This document shows positions 34,852 through 48,574 of a stretch of DNA of 64,000 bases, piece by piece (position 1 is the first letter of the stretch; each line of letters starts with the position of its first letter). Origin of the DNA: Paragordius varius (lineage: Eukaryota > Nematomorpha); NCBI GenBank assembly GCA_964247055.1, contig OZ176053.1, positions 10,726,001-10,790,000 on the forward strand. The letters are read 5' to 3'. Position numbers and translations under genes: made by a program. The notes beneath the pieces were generated by a model. It had not been told where the DNA came from, did not search any database, and was given only the letters and a program-made list of their open reading frames with translations.

Positions 34852-36909
34852 AGTACAAAATTTTTCTATATATAATACATATATTATATCAAAACTTTAA
34901 CAATAAAATCAATTTTTTGTACAGTTATAGGCGGTGGTAAAGGCTGGATGATGTTCCTTGAGTATATTATTCATTCTAAATAGCAAACAAATAATAAATA
35001 AAATAGGTAATTATTGTCATTAATAGTGATATATACAAAATTTAATTGTTTTACACAAGAGATATTGAGGCTTTTCCTTGGGTCATTTCATATTTCTGCA
35101 TATCTTCAGTCTCTATGGAACACATTGACTAAAAAATTAAATAACAGTTTTTCCATTAGTTATCCGATTACTGAAAAGATAGTATATAAAAGCGTTTTTC
35201 AATCAGTGACCAAATATGACATTATGAATCACAATTCAAGCATAAAATGTGGAAATATACCTTAGCCCAAGTCAGATAAAACAATTTGGTATCTTTTTTG
35301 TTTTCCTTGGTATACACCTAGAATCAATAATTACACATTAGATATAAATATAATGTTTATAAAAACCAGAAACTCAAAAATGGATTTAGTAAATTTCCCA
35401 AAATGACTTCCTCCTAAGACTCACAAACAAAGCCGGTTTAAAATTGTACTGAAATTATAGAGATCTATACTCTTTTGATAAAATCTACGAAACAGATTAA
35501 AGATTTAAATATAAAAAAAACTCCATTTCTAGAGATATAAACATTAGAAATAAACTTTAAAGACTTAAATGTCCTACTAATCAAATTTAGACGCAAATTA
35601 AAAAATGTACGATTCCACCATCTTTTGGTAAAATGTGAGTATAATGTACAACTTTTGATGTCATTTTCTGAATCTATATGTGCATTTATATTTTAAGTTG
35701 CAATCATATAACCGACTTCGTTATTGTTTAAAGTAAAAAGAGCCAACACCAATTTAATATTTATTAAAAGACTTATTATAATTATCAAGCTATGCCCTTA
35801 TAGATAAAAACCACAAATCATTTACCAATCATATCATGACCCCCGTTTATTAAGAATGATTTTTTTGAGTACGAATCAGGCTTTTATGCAATATCATGCA
35901 ATATTTAATTTTTTATAATCCATCATAACAAATAAAATTAAAATAATCACAAATATATATTTTTTTAATAAAGTAATCAACATATAAGTTAGGTGAAGTG
36001 TAAATATTATCGTCATAGAAAATCAACCGCAAACATTCAATATGCACAAAAAAATCATGCTCTAATCAATAACCCCAGCAAATCTGGTATTGTAAAATAC
36101 GATAAAGATGAATACATAAGATAAACTGGAGCGATACAAATTATTTAACTTAAATTAGAAGTTATCCATACCTTGTAGGCTATTTTAAGGCTCAAGTCTA
36201 TGGCATCGATATATGGCAAGGCTGGATTATATATGGAGTGTTTACTCTAAAATTCAAATGATATGAAACCATTGGATTTTTCGTTACAGTATAATTCAGA
36301 TTTTTGATAAACATTGATATGTTTTCAATGACATCAAAATAGCTTTTCACTATAAAAAAGTGTATAATTTTATATAATTGAGCTATGCGATATATGCTTT
36401 TCAGGATAAATGTAAATAAATCCTGGCTAATGAATTTTTTAAATCGGATAAATATTAGAAATAAAAAATATTTATCATTATTACCTCAAAATGTCAGATA
36501 ACTTACATTTTGTCATATAAAATACGAGTGGAAATATCGTGTGAAATCCAAATCCACCAAAATTGATTGCCGAACTATAAATTATACGAATAATAATTTA
36601 ATATGCAATAGACGGTTGATTAAATCGAAAATGGGCTTTAAAAACGTGTGCAAATTTAAGGTCAAAATTTATCTTGTATGTCGGTATTTTTGTAAAAAAA
36701 TACTTCATAGTTTTCGAATCCAATAAAATTTGGGGATCACGTTACATATGCGGAAAATAAACCGAAAAATGGTAAACTTAGAGGTTTCACTCGATTGTTT
36801 TGTGTATGATATGGTGGATAGTGAGATACGGCATTTTCAAGTACTCACAAATATGTTTGTTAAATAATGGCATCAATGACTGATTACACAAGAACAAATG
36901 TATTAAGTA
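34852..36909. other. Non-genic or unrecognised region after LPAAT
   Basis: Several short open stretches on the + strand look a little coding-like, for example 35040-35240 (SISYPITEKIVYKSVF), 36020-36100 (NIQYAQKNHALINNPSKS), 36541-36660 and 36782-36840 (VSLDCFVYDMVDSEIRHF). I could not connect them with consistent splice phases or recognise a family. They may be exons of an unidentified + strand gene or chance. Confidence 0.3.
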
Positions 36910-37224
36910 ATGAATGTTACGGAATTCCAAGAAGTTCAACTATGCATCCGCAATAGTTTGAAAACTATCTTTTTGCAATGCCGATCCGATTTAGCAATGA
37001 TATACCAAGTGCGGTAACTTTTAAATGTAATTAATACCCACCGAATTTTGAATCTTTATTGTGCATTACAGGAAAAACATCGCGGCATAAATGCACGATC
37101 ATCGACAGGAGAGCAGTGCCTAGCTCAACCGAAGCTTCACCCACCGTTTAATGTTAAAAAAATAGATCGATTTACTGACGCAGAAAATGTCATGCGGCCT
37201 TCCAATATTTGTCCAAAATTATGA
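36910..37224 (+). CDS. Small hypothetical protein candidate, 2 exons
   Basis: Model: exon 1 36910-37008 from ATG (MNVTEFQEVQLCIRNSLK), exon 2 37072-37224 (EKHRGINARSSTGEQCLAQP, then RFTDAENVMRPSNICPKL and a stop). The acceptor TTACAG at 37066-37071 is good. The donor needed to keep phase (GTGCGG) is weak, and the better-looking GT at 37014 gives a stop in exon 2. Amino-acid composition is more protein-like than the surroundings. It could be the 3' end of a longer + strand gene whose earlier exons lie at 35-36.9 kb. No family recognised. Confidence 0.28.
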
Positions 37225-38983
37225 AGTAATAATGAATAAGAAATTATTTTAAATCATGAAATAAGAGTTACATACTTATAACATTCTTAAATATATAAAT
37301 TATCTGTCTTATCAAGATGAAATGACGCATTATGCAGGATTGGACACATTAATATTCCAAATAAATAAAATTGGAAAGTGATTCAATCCAAACAATGATG
37401 TTGATTGGGCGATTGAATGTTGAAGTATTCTGTTAAAGCTTTATCCCTACAATTTGGCTGTTAGAGATGCAGAAGGTTTAAGAGTAAAAAGCTAACTCCT
37501 TATATATTAGGGTTAGCACAATGATTGGTTACCCTAGATTTCATAAAAACGTTAGAGTCGTGGATAGTTGCAGAAAACAGGCCAAGCCCTGTTGAAAATC
37601 CAATTTCGATATAATGAAAATATAGGTTTTTTATATTTCGCACTCAATTGCATATGCTTTCGCACGATCGCAGTTTATTTATTTAAAAAACCTAGCAACA
37701 TTAACGAAGTATATGGCTTGTGTTTTGATCCTAGAAATGTTAATAAAAAATATGAGCAATATTATTTTCCCAAAAAATGTAATAATATTATTACATTCAG
37801 TTTCATTTTATGGCTTTATTATTTAACATACCTATGAATTGTCATTTTTTGGCTGTAGAAATATGGATAATTCAAGTGAGCTTAATAAAGCACATAAGAC
37901 TACGGTAATCTTGATATCTTTGCCGATTTAAAAATCTTTGCAAAATTTAACCATATATATGTGTCAAAGTTTTAAGTTAAATATTGCATGCTCGTTTGAC
38001 GCGATCAGTTATCGCATTTTTTACGCTGTATGCTAACTATTTTTTGTAGAAAAGCCCATTATTAAATTTATCACACTTATCGCAAATATTGTATAGTATA
38101 CCTTGGGATATTATAGTTGTAAAAGTTTGTTAGCATTCCAGGGAAAATTGCTAAAATTATTAAAATCATGTACTAAGTCTATTGCCAACTAATTGAGTTG
38201 AAACCCAAGGTCTTTCTTCCCCAATGCTAAATTATTATAGATCAAAAAATAGGAGTTACATATAACATTCTATTAAAATTATATAAAACAAATTTGACTC
38301 CTTTAAAAATTATATTTAACAATAATCACTCTCCAGATTTATATACACTGTGGATGTGAAAAAACATTTTTTCTGTATGATTATTAAGAACCCAATTAAC
38401 GCTTTAAATAATTTAACGTAAATTTCAGCCAACACAAAATTTTTAAACCCTTTTCCTTGATTTCTAAAGCATTAAAAATTTCCCTAAATGAATCTTGTGC
38501 GTTTTTCAGGTTAAATTTGTAAATTAATAAAAGTTTTATCACCAAAATGTTTAAGGGTGTTTCAAAATGTTGGAGGGTTTTTAATAATTATGATATGATA
38601 GTATAAAGTGTCAATTTTTTAAACATGGGCTATAAAAATGCAGGCTTCTAGTTTTAAATTTTACCACATATTAATAATCAGCTGTTTAAAAATGATCCTG
38701 CATTTCCCGCTTTTATGATAAGGCACCTCAAAATTCCGAAACCCATCATAGTAATTAATAAAGATTCGTTTATTACCACAGAAAAATTATTTTGTAAAAG
38801 TTGTGAGATTTTCATAATATATCAGAATGGTCAAAAATAATGGGCTGATTTTATCTGAAAACTTACAAAAAATTTATAGTTGCTTGTTTAATATCGTTGA
38901 ACTTTTTGGTTGATTGAATTTTTCAGGTTTATAATTCGCAAAAAACAGTTGTCGGGAGTATCAGAACAAATTTATAATCTAGA
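37225..38983. other. Region without recognised genes
   Basis: No exon of the M13 peptidase, whose catalytic half would be expected here on the minus strand, could be found: no HExxH and no ENxAD-like motif in a plausible frame. An open frame at 37568-37837 (+) contains SNINEVYGLCFDPRNVNKKY and then a hydrophobic stretch, but has no recognisable relatives. Confidence 0.4.
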
Positions 38984-39242
38984 CAGGGATGTGCAACACG
39001 CAGCCCGCGAAAATTTTGAAATCCATTATTTATGCTGACAAAATCTTTTTAAAATTGATATCCCTTATGTTTTAATAATCTTCTATCCAGTTGATATGAA
39101 CTAGAAAATATTGCTTTATTGTTTTTGCGTTTTACAGTCATATGTTTGAAATCTAATAAAATATTTATAAATGCCCATATGAATACAAATGCGACCCATC
39201 TAAAAATGCGGACCTCGAAGCCATATCTTTTGAACAATTCTG
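38984..39242. mobile_element. hAT-related MITE (about 259 bp)
   Basis: Starts CAGGGATGTGCAACACGCAG, followed by CCCGCG. The opposite end, read inward on the minus strand from 39242, is CAGAATTGTTCAAAAGATAT, then GGCTTCGAGGTCCGC. The ends are hAT-like in style, but the flanking 8-mers do not match, so the limits or the age are uncertain. Confidence 0.5.
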
Positions 39243-39411
39243 AAGAGTAAAAGTATCTATCTATATTGTACTATTTGATTGTGTGTAATATCCTAAAAGA
39301 ATATCTTTAAACATCTCGTGCTTATTAATTATTAATACCCAATAAACCAAATGTGAAATGATTATAGGAGCATAAATGACGCATTTAAAGTAAACATGAA
39401 AGAAAACTTAC

Positions 39412-42400
39412 TATGACAGCAACCCGGCTTCTAAATTTAACGGTATTCAAAAGTTTTGCATCATTTGGAATTTCCGCAATTTTAGAATATTATCGAATAA
39501 ATCATGGGTGAAATTGAGCTAAATATAGGATACCACACAGTAAATTATGGATAAAGCTAAAAAGTTTCGCTTTTACTGCTTACTTAAACATATAATTTTT
39601 CAACTTCAAATTTCTAAAGTAAAATTAATATTTGATATTTAAATTGTAAATTACACAATGAAACATTTCAATTTCGTTTGGATGAAACAAATCACAATTG
39701 AGGTAACATATTTATTTTAGGTTCTATTTTTTTAGGCTTTATCACTTGTTTTTATGTCAAGTTTTTTATATTAACTAAATTTTTAAAATTAGATTTTATT
39801 GATATTTAATGACTTGATAATATAAAAAAGAAGCAATTATTGGACCTGAATCGGGAATTTGTTTCCTACATACATGATTTCGTTTTATGGCAAATATGAA
39901 ATGTTGTGAAATTTAATGTTTAAAGGTAAATTTTTCTGGGTTAAACTGAAAAATGGAATTTAATTTCATTTTTTCGGCCTAAAGTTATAAAATTTTGTAT
40001 TAAATATTTAGGTGCATATTTAAAAGGCACAAAAATGTTTTTTACCACGTTATATAAACAATTATACTTGTCGAAAATCCTGATAATATATATCGAATTG
40101 CTTGTCCGATATACCTTTCAAAACGGACACTTTGGTTTTGTTAATCTATTCTCGGGAAAACCTTTTTATGACTAAAGATTACTTGGTTAATTAAATTATA
40201 TTTTATGGAGATATTGTGAAACCAATTGGAATTCGTTAGTTCACGTATCAGTTCAAGTTTTAATCTACTGGTTATATTGGTGGCCTTATATTTAAATAAA
40301 AATATAAATCACCTCTAAATATATATGCGACTTTTCTTTAAATACGTAATTAAAGTATTCGGTGAGCAAATATTTTTCAAAAATGGGGATTGTATCTGTT
40401 AAACATTGATACATGGGATCCAAATCCTGATAACCTGCATTTAAATCATTGTAAGTTCGCATAAACGATCGTTTTAACTGTTTATACTTGTCCGACAAGT
40501 GCCAAATAAGTCGATCTGCCATGTAAACTACCATGTACCTGTAAAAAGTTCTAAAAAAAACAAAAAACTCTATATGTTGTATAGTTTAATTTGTTTTATC
40601 ACCATTATTACTCGTTGATAACACTAGTCGACAAATTTGGACATTTTTAAGCACCACCACTCAAACTTTTTAAATTATGACTAATTTCAGTGTTTTAAAA
40701 CCGAATTTGAAAAAATTTTTGATCCCGCCAATCAGAATTTTGAAATTTTATAGGTTTTTCAATTTTTCAAAAACAAGAGAAAATCGAGAGAAAATTAAAT
40801 ATAACTTTATAATAAAATGTTATTATATTATAAACTTAATATTATTTAATAAAGCGTTTTAATCTCTATCTTTTGAATATAAATATGTCATTTAAATATC
40901 AGAGAAAAAAAAATAGTACGGACTTAAACGTCAAAATTTAGTCTTTTTCTTTCAAGTGAATTTTTAACACATATAAATTTTTTTTAAAAAAATACTAAAA
41001 AAGGCATTCTATGGTTTAAACCTTCGGCTTTCAGATAGGCTATATTTTTTTTGTTAGATTTCGTTCTTTCGAATACTTATTAGACTTTTTCTCTTGAGTT
41101 GGTTCTTATAAAAAATCTTTTATTTATACCTAGTGGATATACCTTATTTTTTAAAAATTATTGGTTGTTTTGTATTTTGAATTTCAGATGGATGTTGTGT
41201 AGCCACTTTTAGTAGAATTTACTGTTATGGGGTTGGACCATTTGTATTTACCTAATTTATATTCAATTTTGTAGAATTTATCTAACTTTATTCTGTGAAT
41301 TGGTTAATTTGACATGTCAATTTGCATGGATTTTGCTTGAAAGTCTCTCTTATCAGGCTCTACGATTACTTATTGTTATCTTTGCCATATCTGGCATAAT
41401 TATAGGATCGCTTGGGGGATTTGCAGAGCTTGTGCAGCCGCCCGGATCTATCACACTATACATAAGCCCCTTTTAGATTTTTAATACTTTGGCTCTTAGC
41501 TTGTTTAGTATCTTATTTAATGCCTAGAATTTGTTATCCATGCATGGAATATTACTTGTATCGACTTGCTTGTTTGAATATTTAAACATATGTTCACGAG
41601 GAATGATTGTTATTTTTGGTTTAAATACAAATTTAAAAATTAAATTTTGGAAAAATCCTATTGGTGGCCTCAATTTTCTTTTTTGTTTTGGCCTTTCCAT
41701 GCCATTAGGTATCAGAAAATGCAAAAATAATGGGGTGGTGCAAAACCTTGTTGAGCAGTGTAAGTAAATAAAATTTAATCATCAAACGTTTAAAAAACTT
41801 ATTAACACAAATTAAGTAAAGTTACTTTTGACTTGAAAGTTGTTATTAAAAACAAATATGTAGAGGAGATTGCTTTCAACCCCATTATTTTTTTAATAAC
41901 TAGTCTTTCATTGAGCAATGTAACGATTTATAAATATACAAAATTTAAGACATTAGAGTAATAAATTTTTAAATTAAAAGACATGCTAAAATAAACTTAA
42001 AATAAATAACTATACTTGTGATCATTACTACTGGATAATAATATGGACATTTGGTTTAAAAGTTGGTGTAACCATTTTGGTTTCACAATAAATTGTGTTT
42101 GATTTAGATTTTTCATATCCAAGCCGACCTCTATCATCCGTTTTTTCAGTATTTTTCTCCAATCAAACTGTAAATTAATCCATTTTTTACCAATGCACCA
42201 TAGTGCAATTGCATATACTCTACGCTAAAATTTTTATATTTTTGTTGCATTGCATCCCTCGTAATCTAATTAAAGGAATACATATTGAAAAAGATAAACA
42301 ATATTTATTTAAAATAGGGATATAAATGTATTAAAATTGCAGAATGCAGGATCAGTAAGGTAATCTATTTATAATCTTTACTGTAACTAAAATTGTAAAA

Positions 42401-45400
42401 ATAATCACACCTATTAAAAAAATTACACAAAATTTTGTTGAAAATTCAACATTAACTATAAATCTCAACCTAGGATATGTAATTTTATGCCAAAAATTAA
42501 TACACTGGTATAATAACATTTGTGATGTCATTACTTACATTTATTAGATTAATGTACCAGGTGTCCTAAATTATTATCAGTTTAATTAAGAAGACGTCAG
42601 CGGAAAGTACACAGACGATTAATATAATACACACCCCATTTTGTTTATCCGACATTAAACGGCAAATACACACAAGTTGAGTTCACCGAAAACTAGCGTT
42701 TTATTTTATCCTTCAGTAATGACGAAAATTGTGACTGAAAAAGAACGCGGGCACGCCTTGCCGTCGGAAGAAAAAGGGTGTTGAAAGTTATCGTGATGGC
42801 AGAAACATATGGTAAACATGCTTTATCGATTAAGGGTTTTATATGAAAGCGTGTGGATGCTCTGGTAAACCATACAACTGCCAACACGTTAAAAGTGCAC
42901 TCAAAATAAAAATAGTTGGCACATTCCCTACATGTATCACAAACAATAATAGGTGTATAGAAGCAATGATAAAGATCGAAATCGGTCATCGGGTCCCACA
43001 CATTTTGAATAAACCTTCAAATCAAAAACCGCAAAGCGACTTGTATCCCGCTTCAACGTCGCGAAAAAAATTTATCGGGTGATGAGAAATGGCTTTATTT
43101 CGCAAATCCAAAGAAGAAATATCATGGTTCACTTCATCAACCCGGCTCTTCCACACCAATGCCAAATCAGTTGGCAAGTAGACGGTGCTCTAGGTATGCT
43201 GGGACCATTGCGATATTTTGTATTCTGAACTTCCAAAACTTGATGCCATTAATACACAACTCTTCAACAAATTATCAATTTTAACCATACATTAATCAAA
43301 AAACGAACGAAATGGGCCAAATAGGTAAAGTATTTGCTAGATAACAATGCTCCGTCTCACATAGCAAAGCTATTAAAAGACACCTTTAAAACGCTTTGAT
43401 GAAATTTCTTTCGCCGCTGAACTCTCCTGTCCTGGCGCCATCTGAATGATATTATTATCAATGGGTCACAAGATGGCAGATCAGAACTTCTGTGTCGAAA
43501 ACGTTTCGGAAACTTTAGAAAAAGGACGAATAGTTTTTTGCAAGAGACAATCTATTTTTGTTACATATTTCATATATTACCTGAGAGATGGCCACAATCT
43601 GTAAAAGCCGATGTCAATTTTTAGTAAAATAAATAATATTTCCACTCAAACTACATGTTTTTTCACCAAAAAAAGTGATTTTAAACACCTAGTATCTACT
43701 ATTTATAAAAATAATGTATTGATACCTCTGCTAATTCTTTATCAAGAATGTAAATTCGTTGAAAATCTATAGATTCTCCACCTAATGTTTCTATCAAAGA
43801 GTGAAGGTATAGAGCGTAATTTATCATCGTTTTAGAAGCGTTTTTTGTTTCATATAAATACGGATTTTGGGCCAAAATTTGGCCAGGATATATTTTTAAA
43901 GACGTACGTTCAGGTGTCATAATAACTATAGATATCCGGAAGAACATTTCCATACCATATTCCCATTGTAGTTCTTCGAACATATCTATAAGCATCAGTT
44001 TTTACATAGTATTTAAATAACATTTTATGTTGTTACAGTCCACAAACCATGATTGAAACATTATAAAAAATGTATATTTATAGAAAAAACGATTCATGTA
44101 TCGATGAAATTTTTATATTTAGCAAATTTACATGCCATATAACGTCTATTAGTTAAAAATAATTTAATTGAACATATTTTCTAAATTAAATATTTTGGCA
44201 AAATAACAACTATTGCAAAGTTTTGTGAGCTCATTATTATAGTATTAACAAATGCGTCGCACGGTGCACATGTCTTCAATCGATGCGACAGAGCTACAAA
44301 AAAACTTATATCGCCATTTATCCAAAAAAAATGGTTCAATATAAAAGGATGCTATTTATTTTTAATTAACATTTACCACTTTATCAGGAAAAACAATGAT
44401 ATTCCCCGCTAACAATAAAATAAAAATGTAGAAATTACATCTACATTCGTGCCGACAAAGAGAGTTAAATCAAAGTTATGGCCATCTGATGATTGTACAT
44501 AAATATTTCAATTGAAAACGGTAAATTTAAATATTTCAAAGTTTTGTAAATTTTATATCTATTGTTGTGGGCTTTGAGTGAGTGTTAGAATTAATAGGAT
44601 CTTTTATCAGATAAATGTAAATATATTTTTGCAGCTTTATCGCGTTAAATCAAGTAATAAACGGTAAATTAATTGTGAGTTACCCCAAACAAGAAATCGC
44701 ATTTAAAATAAATTGTTAAATATTCCGCTTCATACGACCATATTTTAATAACTCTATAGTTTGCTCCTTTTTTGAGATAAATTGTTTTTTTTATGAAATT
44801 CCTAAATTATAAGACACCATAGGAGAATTGATTAAATTTTATTATTTATTTATATATTTCACCACAACGCTTAAACAAACGTCTAATATAGGAAGAAATC
44901 TTTATCAATGTACGATTTTAGAAGTCACAGAAAGAGTCCTTTAAAATTTATAATAAATTTTTTTAGATTAGCGTAAAGTATACTTAAAAGAAATGTCCTA
45001 TTTTCTATCGCATAATCATCAATGTCCCATCCACCAAATCTGTCTATGAGAGCAGTTAATGGGTGAAGGCCATTCTTTTCTCGTGTCGGGAAATCCATAC
45101 ATGAATTCATATAAGTTTTGACAATGGTCATGATTTCCTGTTTTTTCGATTCAGTAGCTATTTTTTTGTAAAATTTTATTTTAAACATAAGATATATTTA
45201 TTTTTTTTTCATAATTCAAACAACAAAAATTAATTTATCGCAATAAAAAAATATGAGATTATAAATTTTTCGTTTTATCTCAAGGATTTTATCAAAACAA
45301 AGAGAATCCTAGGAAGCAAATTAAATCATAATTATGACAGATAGTTTTAAGGTAACATTCTAAAAATATTAGTTAATATACTCTTATATTAATCAAAAAA

Positions 45401-48400
45401 TTATGTACATAGCTGTTCAAAATATGGACTAACACAAAGAGCTCTGAACGTTGCGTTAAAAAATAAGAAGGAATTGTTACGAAGAATTTATAGGCTTTGT
45501 AAGGCTAATGTGCATTTTTTAAGATTTATTGTTACTAGTGGACGCTTACAATTATTTTCAACCAAAAATATTCTATCAAGAGGTTCTTACAGGAGCCACA
45601 ATGGCTCAAATAATCTATTTTTTGTACCATAAAGAGAAAGTATTATTTGTTTTAATACATTTAATAACCATGATAAAAAGGAAGATCGCATATAGTTTAA
45701 GATATATTATGTAAAATATTCACCCACAACTATAAAAAATCCAAAATAAAATAAGCAATATGTCCCAAAAAAGGCAACATTTAACGTTTAATATTAATCA
45801 TTTTATACACCATACTTTTGCTAACAGCACGGTGATATATCCTAGGCGTTCTTTAATCCAAATTTGCATTTCTAAATTTTTTGGTTAAAAACACTTCCAA
45901 TCTAAGAAAAATTATTCACTTGTGTGCAATGATAATCGGCGAAAAAAGACAAACTCAATTATGACGAAATGTCATCAAAATGCACACTTGGACTGCGATC
46001 TTATCATATTTAAAAATTACTTTTAACAGAAAACCAATGGTAAAAACATTACTTTAAAAAAAATTAAAGGCTGAATCTAGTTCGGTCCTTTAATTCACTA
46101 AAATAAGATATTTTTAAAATTATATATTTTTATGGTATGCATGTATCAGATTGTCCCATACAGTGATTCCTGCTTTTAAACGCGCTTCGTTGGGTGCCTA
46201 TAATAGGGGAAGCGTTAAAAATACTATACATTCTTAGTCTACTAGAACCATTACCCCGAAACCATTTAGTGTTTTTACCTTTACAGTCAAAAAAGTTAAA
46301 GAATTGTAATTTTGCTAACATGTTTAATTTAAATCAAGTTAAATGAGAGGTTTATACATATAATATTATTAAAATGGACTGAACCGTTTTTAACACTTCG
46401 ATTCAAATTGGGGTATCCAAATACCCCAGACTAAATTTAAGTTAGAATTTCTAAAAGACTACTGAAGGAAACGGTCCCAATTTAAATATATGCTTCTATC
46501 CTTATAAAAATTATATAAATATGCCAAAATATCTAAATAAAATTTTATTTTGAAAAAAAGTTTCATGTCAAACTACTTCGACGCCATTTTTATTTTACAA
46601 AATTTTTGCAAAATATCGTCTTCATTTAATTTTAAGGGTAAAATTAAAGCTAATTTATTATTTAATTTCCATCTAACTTTGATAGAAATAGAAAAAGCGG
46701 TATATTATGAATTATTTTTTATTTTATCATTGCACACGTGTCACGTTGACTAAGTTTTTACCTTTTGTTTTAGCTTAAAATAAGTGATATCAAGTATTAT
46801 TGAATAATTTTTTTTATATATTTCGGTTTAATAATGTTATAAGTTCAAAATTTTGCCATGATTTCGATTCCTTCCATATTTTTTGAAGAATTTGATTTTA
46901 AAAGGCCCCCCAATTTGAATCGAAGGACTAAAATGAATGTGTTGTATCCAAGTGTTAATGACACAACATGAAATTATGATAAGATACCGTTGTGTCCTAT
47001 ATTTGGCTTATGACATGTAAAATGGTTATAACACTCCGAGGGGTGCATTTAAAAATTTTAAAAAGATAGAGGGGGAACGGTGGATAAAATAGGTTTTGAA
47101 GCATTACGACAGGTTTCTGTTCTGCTTTTTTAGTAGTATAACTCACTAAATAAAAATAAAAAATTATCAGATATAATTTGTTACGATTAATATGTCTTAA
47201 TTACAATCACGGAAGGAATATAAATGTAAAACATGAAATATAAAAAACAGTATGAACATTATGTTGGTCATATATTATTGTTGCGCAATTGGTCAACAGT
47301 AGCGTGATATAAAACAAATTTTGTCCATAATTAATAAAATTTAATGTTGTAAGATAGTAAAAAATGTAATTTAAATCATTTGTTGTTTTTTGCCCATAGG
47401 CTACTGTATTATTAAATGCCCAAAAATAATGTGAATAGACCAACATTAATGTGCAGCATTTGTTATTAATTTAAAACCGCGGCGCGCTGAAGTTGATTTT
47501 GGAAATTAAAACATTATTAGTCCTAAATTGTGTGCATTTTCTTCCATTTCAGAGTTATAAAAAATGTATTTGACAAAATAAACAAGTATTTCGTAGCATT
47601 CATAAATATTTTACCTATAAGCCACTCTCAAATAACCTTTAAAATTAAATGACTTTTTCTTAATTTTCTCATTTTATCATACAGATATAATACAGTAGAC
47701 TCAAAATGACCACGATTGTGGGTAATATTTTATTAATTAAAAAACTATTTTTAAAATATACTATACATTATTAATATTATTTTACAGATATATTTGATTG
47801 TTTTATATAAAAAATAATTATTACGTTTTTTTTTATTGTTTTTAGCATATTATGGGAACATGCTCATAAACCGGTAAATTTGAGGGAACGTATAATCAAA
47901 ATTTAAAAAAATAATTAAGTTGATTTTAAAACGGTAAATATGATCAATGGCATAAGATTACTTTATAGGAGTTGTCAATTTTAAAGGATCATTCTAAGGA
48001 AAAACACTATATATATATATATATATATATATATGAAGGAAATTACAGCCCTTTGAAGCCCACATGTCGATATTATTTTAATATGTTGTTGATTATTTGT
48101 CAAATGATAAACTATAAATTCCAATTTTTATAAGTCAGATTAGGAATAATGATGTTTACTTAAGCTCTAAGATTTTGTACGTCCAAATTAAAAAAACCTA
48201 TAAATAGATTAATTATCATATGATACCTTTTTTGATAATAGTATATAGAAATTTAAAAAATTTGAAATCACAAAATTTTACCCTTGAAATTGTAAATAAA
48301 ATGGTAAAGTTGCTGATGCAATTCATCGGTTCCCAAAACAAAAGCGTTCCACTTTTGTCTATTATATGTCAAGTTTCTTAACTTTGGTCGGTAATTTTTT

Positions 48401-48452
48401 TCAAAATCATGACAAGCGTATTCATAAAAATCGAGACATGGGTCTAACAAAT
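39412..48452 (-). CDS. M13 (neprilysin/ECE family) metallopeptidase, partial, at least 9 exons
   Basis: Type II membrane or secreted zinc peptidases of this family cut short peptides outside the cell. Recognised exons in transcript order: 48452-48282, 45157-44984, 43985-43726, 42265-42191, 42167-42016, 40538-40313, 40284-40183, 40145-40068, 39518-39412, all phase-compatible. Family landmarks: LLDPCLDFYEYACHDF (exon 1 here), MNSCMDF with LTALIDRFGGW, EELQWEYGMEMFF, YMVVYMADRLIWHL, SNWFHNISIKY and LFDNILKLRKFQ. Three introns are only 23, 28 and 37 nt. Upstream exons with the membrane anchor were not found. The last exon needs one extra base in an A/T-rich run (near 39460) to stay open to its perfect GTAAGT donor; it could be an assembly error or a real frameshift. 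The catalytic half (HExxH, ExxxD, terminal CxxW) was not found. The gene may be truncated, decayed, or have exons I cannot see. Confidence 0.8.
42557..43692 (+). mobile_element. Mariner-family transposon relic
   Basis: Flanked by TA (42555-42556, 43693-43694), with ends CCAGGTGTCC and, inverted, CTAGGTGTTT. On the + strand it contains degraded mariner transposase: DEKWLYFANPKKKYHG around 43083 (the second catalytic Asp region), LDNNAPSHIAKLLKDTF around 43340, and LPERWPQSVKADVNF near the 3' end. Several stops and frameshifts separate these, so it is inactive. It lies in an intron of the M13 gene, immediately 3' of the exon at 43726-43985 on the gene's strand. Confidence 0.83.
46397..46924. 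mobile_element. 528-bp MITE with 17-bp terminal inverted repeats
   Basis: Ends are a perfect 17-bp inverted repeat, TTCGATTCAAATTGGGG at 46397-46413 and its complement at 46908-46924. No coding capacity is evident. The interval 46470-46560 is similar, inverted, to 62000-62130, and the end motif recurs near 61920, so this is a dispersed family. The superfamily is not known because no target duplication could be fixed. It is in a long M13 intron. Confidence 0.6.
48008..48034. repeat. (TA)n microsatellite
   Basis: About thirteen TA dinucleotides in the M13 intron between the exons at 48282 and 45157. Confidence 0.85.
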
Positions 48453-48574
48453 CTACAAAATATCAAATTGAATAAATTATGATTGTTATAGTAGGAAGAT
48501 ATTCACAGTTTAATGCAAATTTTTATTCGTCAACTTTTATTCTATAATGAGCCCAATAATGTATAAGCAGTTTA

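Noticed and set aside
46130-46321. Minus-strand open frame ending MGQSDTCIP
   Set aside because: Some protein-like composition, but no family, no splice partner and no conserved neighbour; possibly transposon debris.
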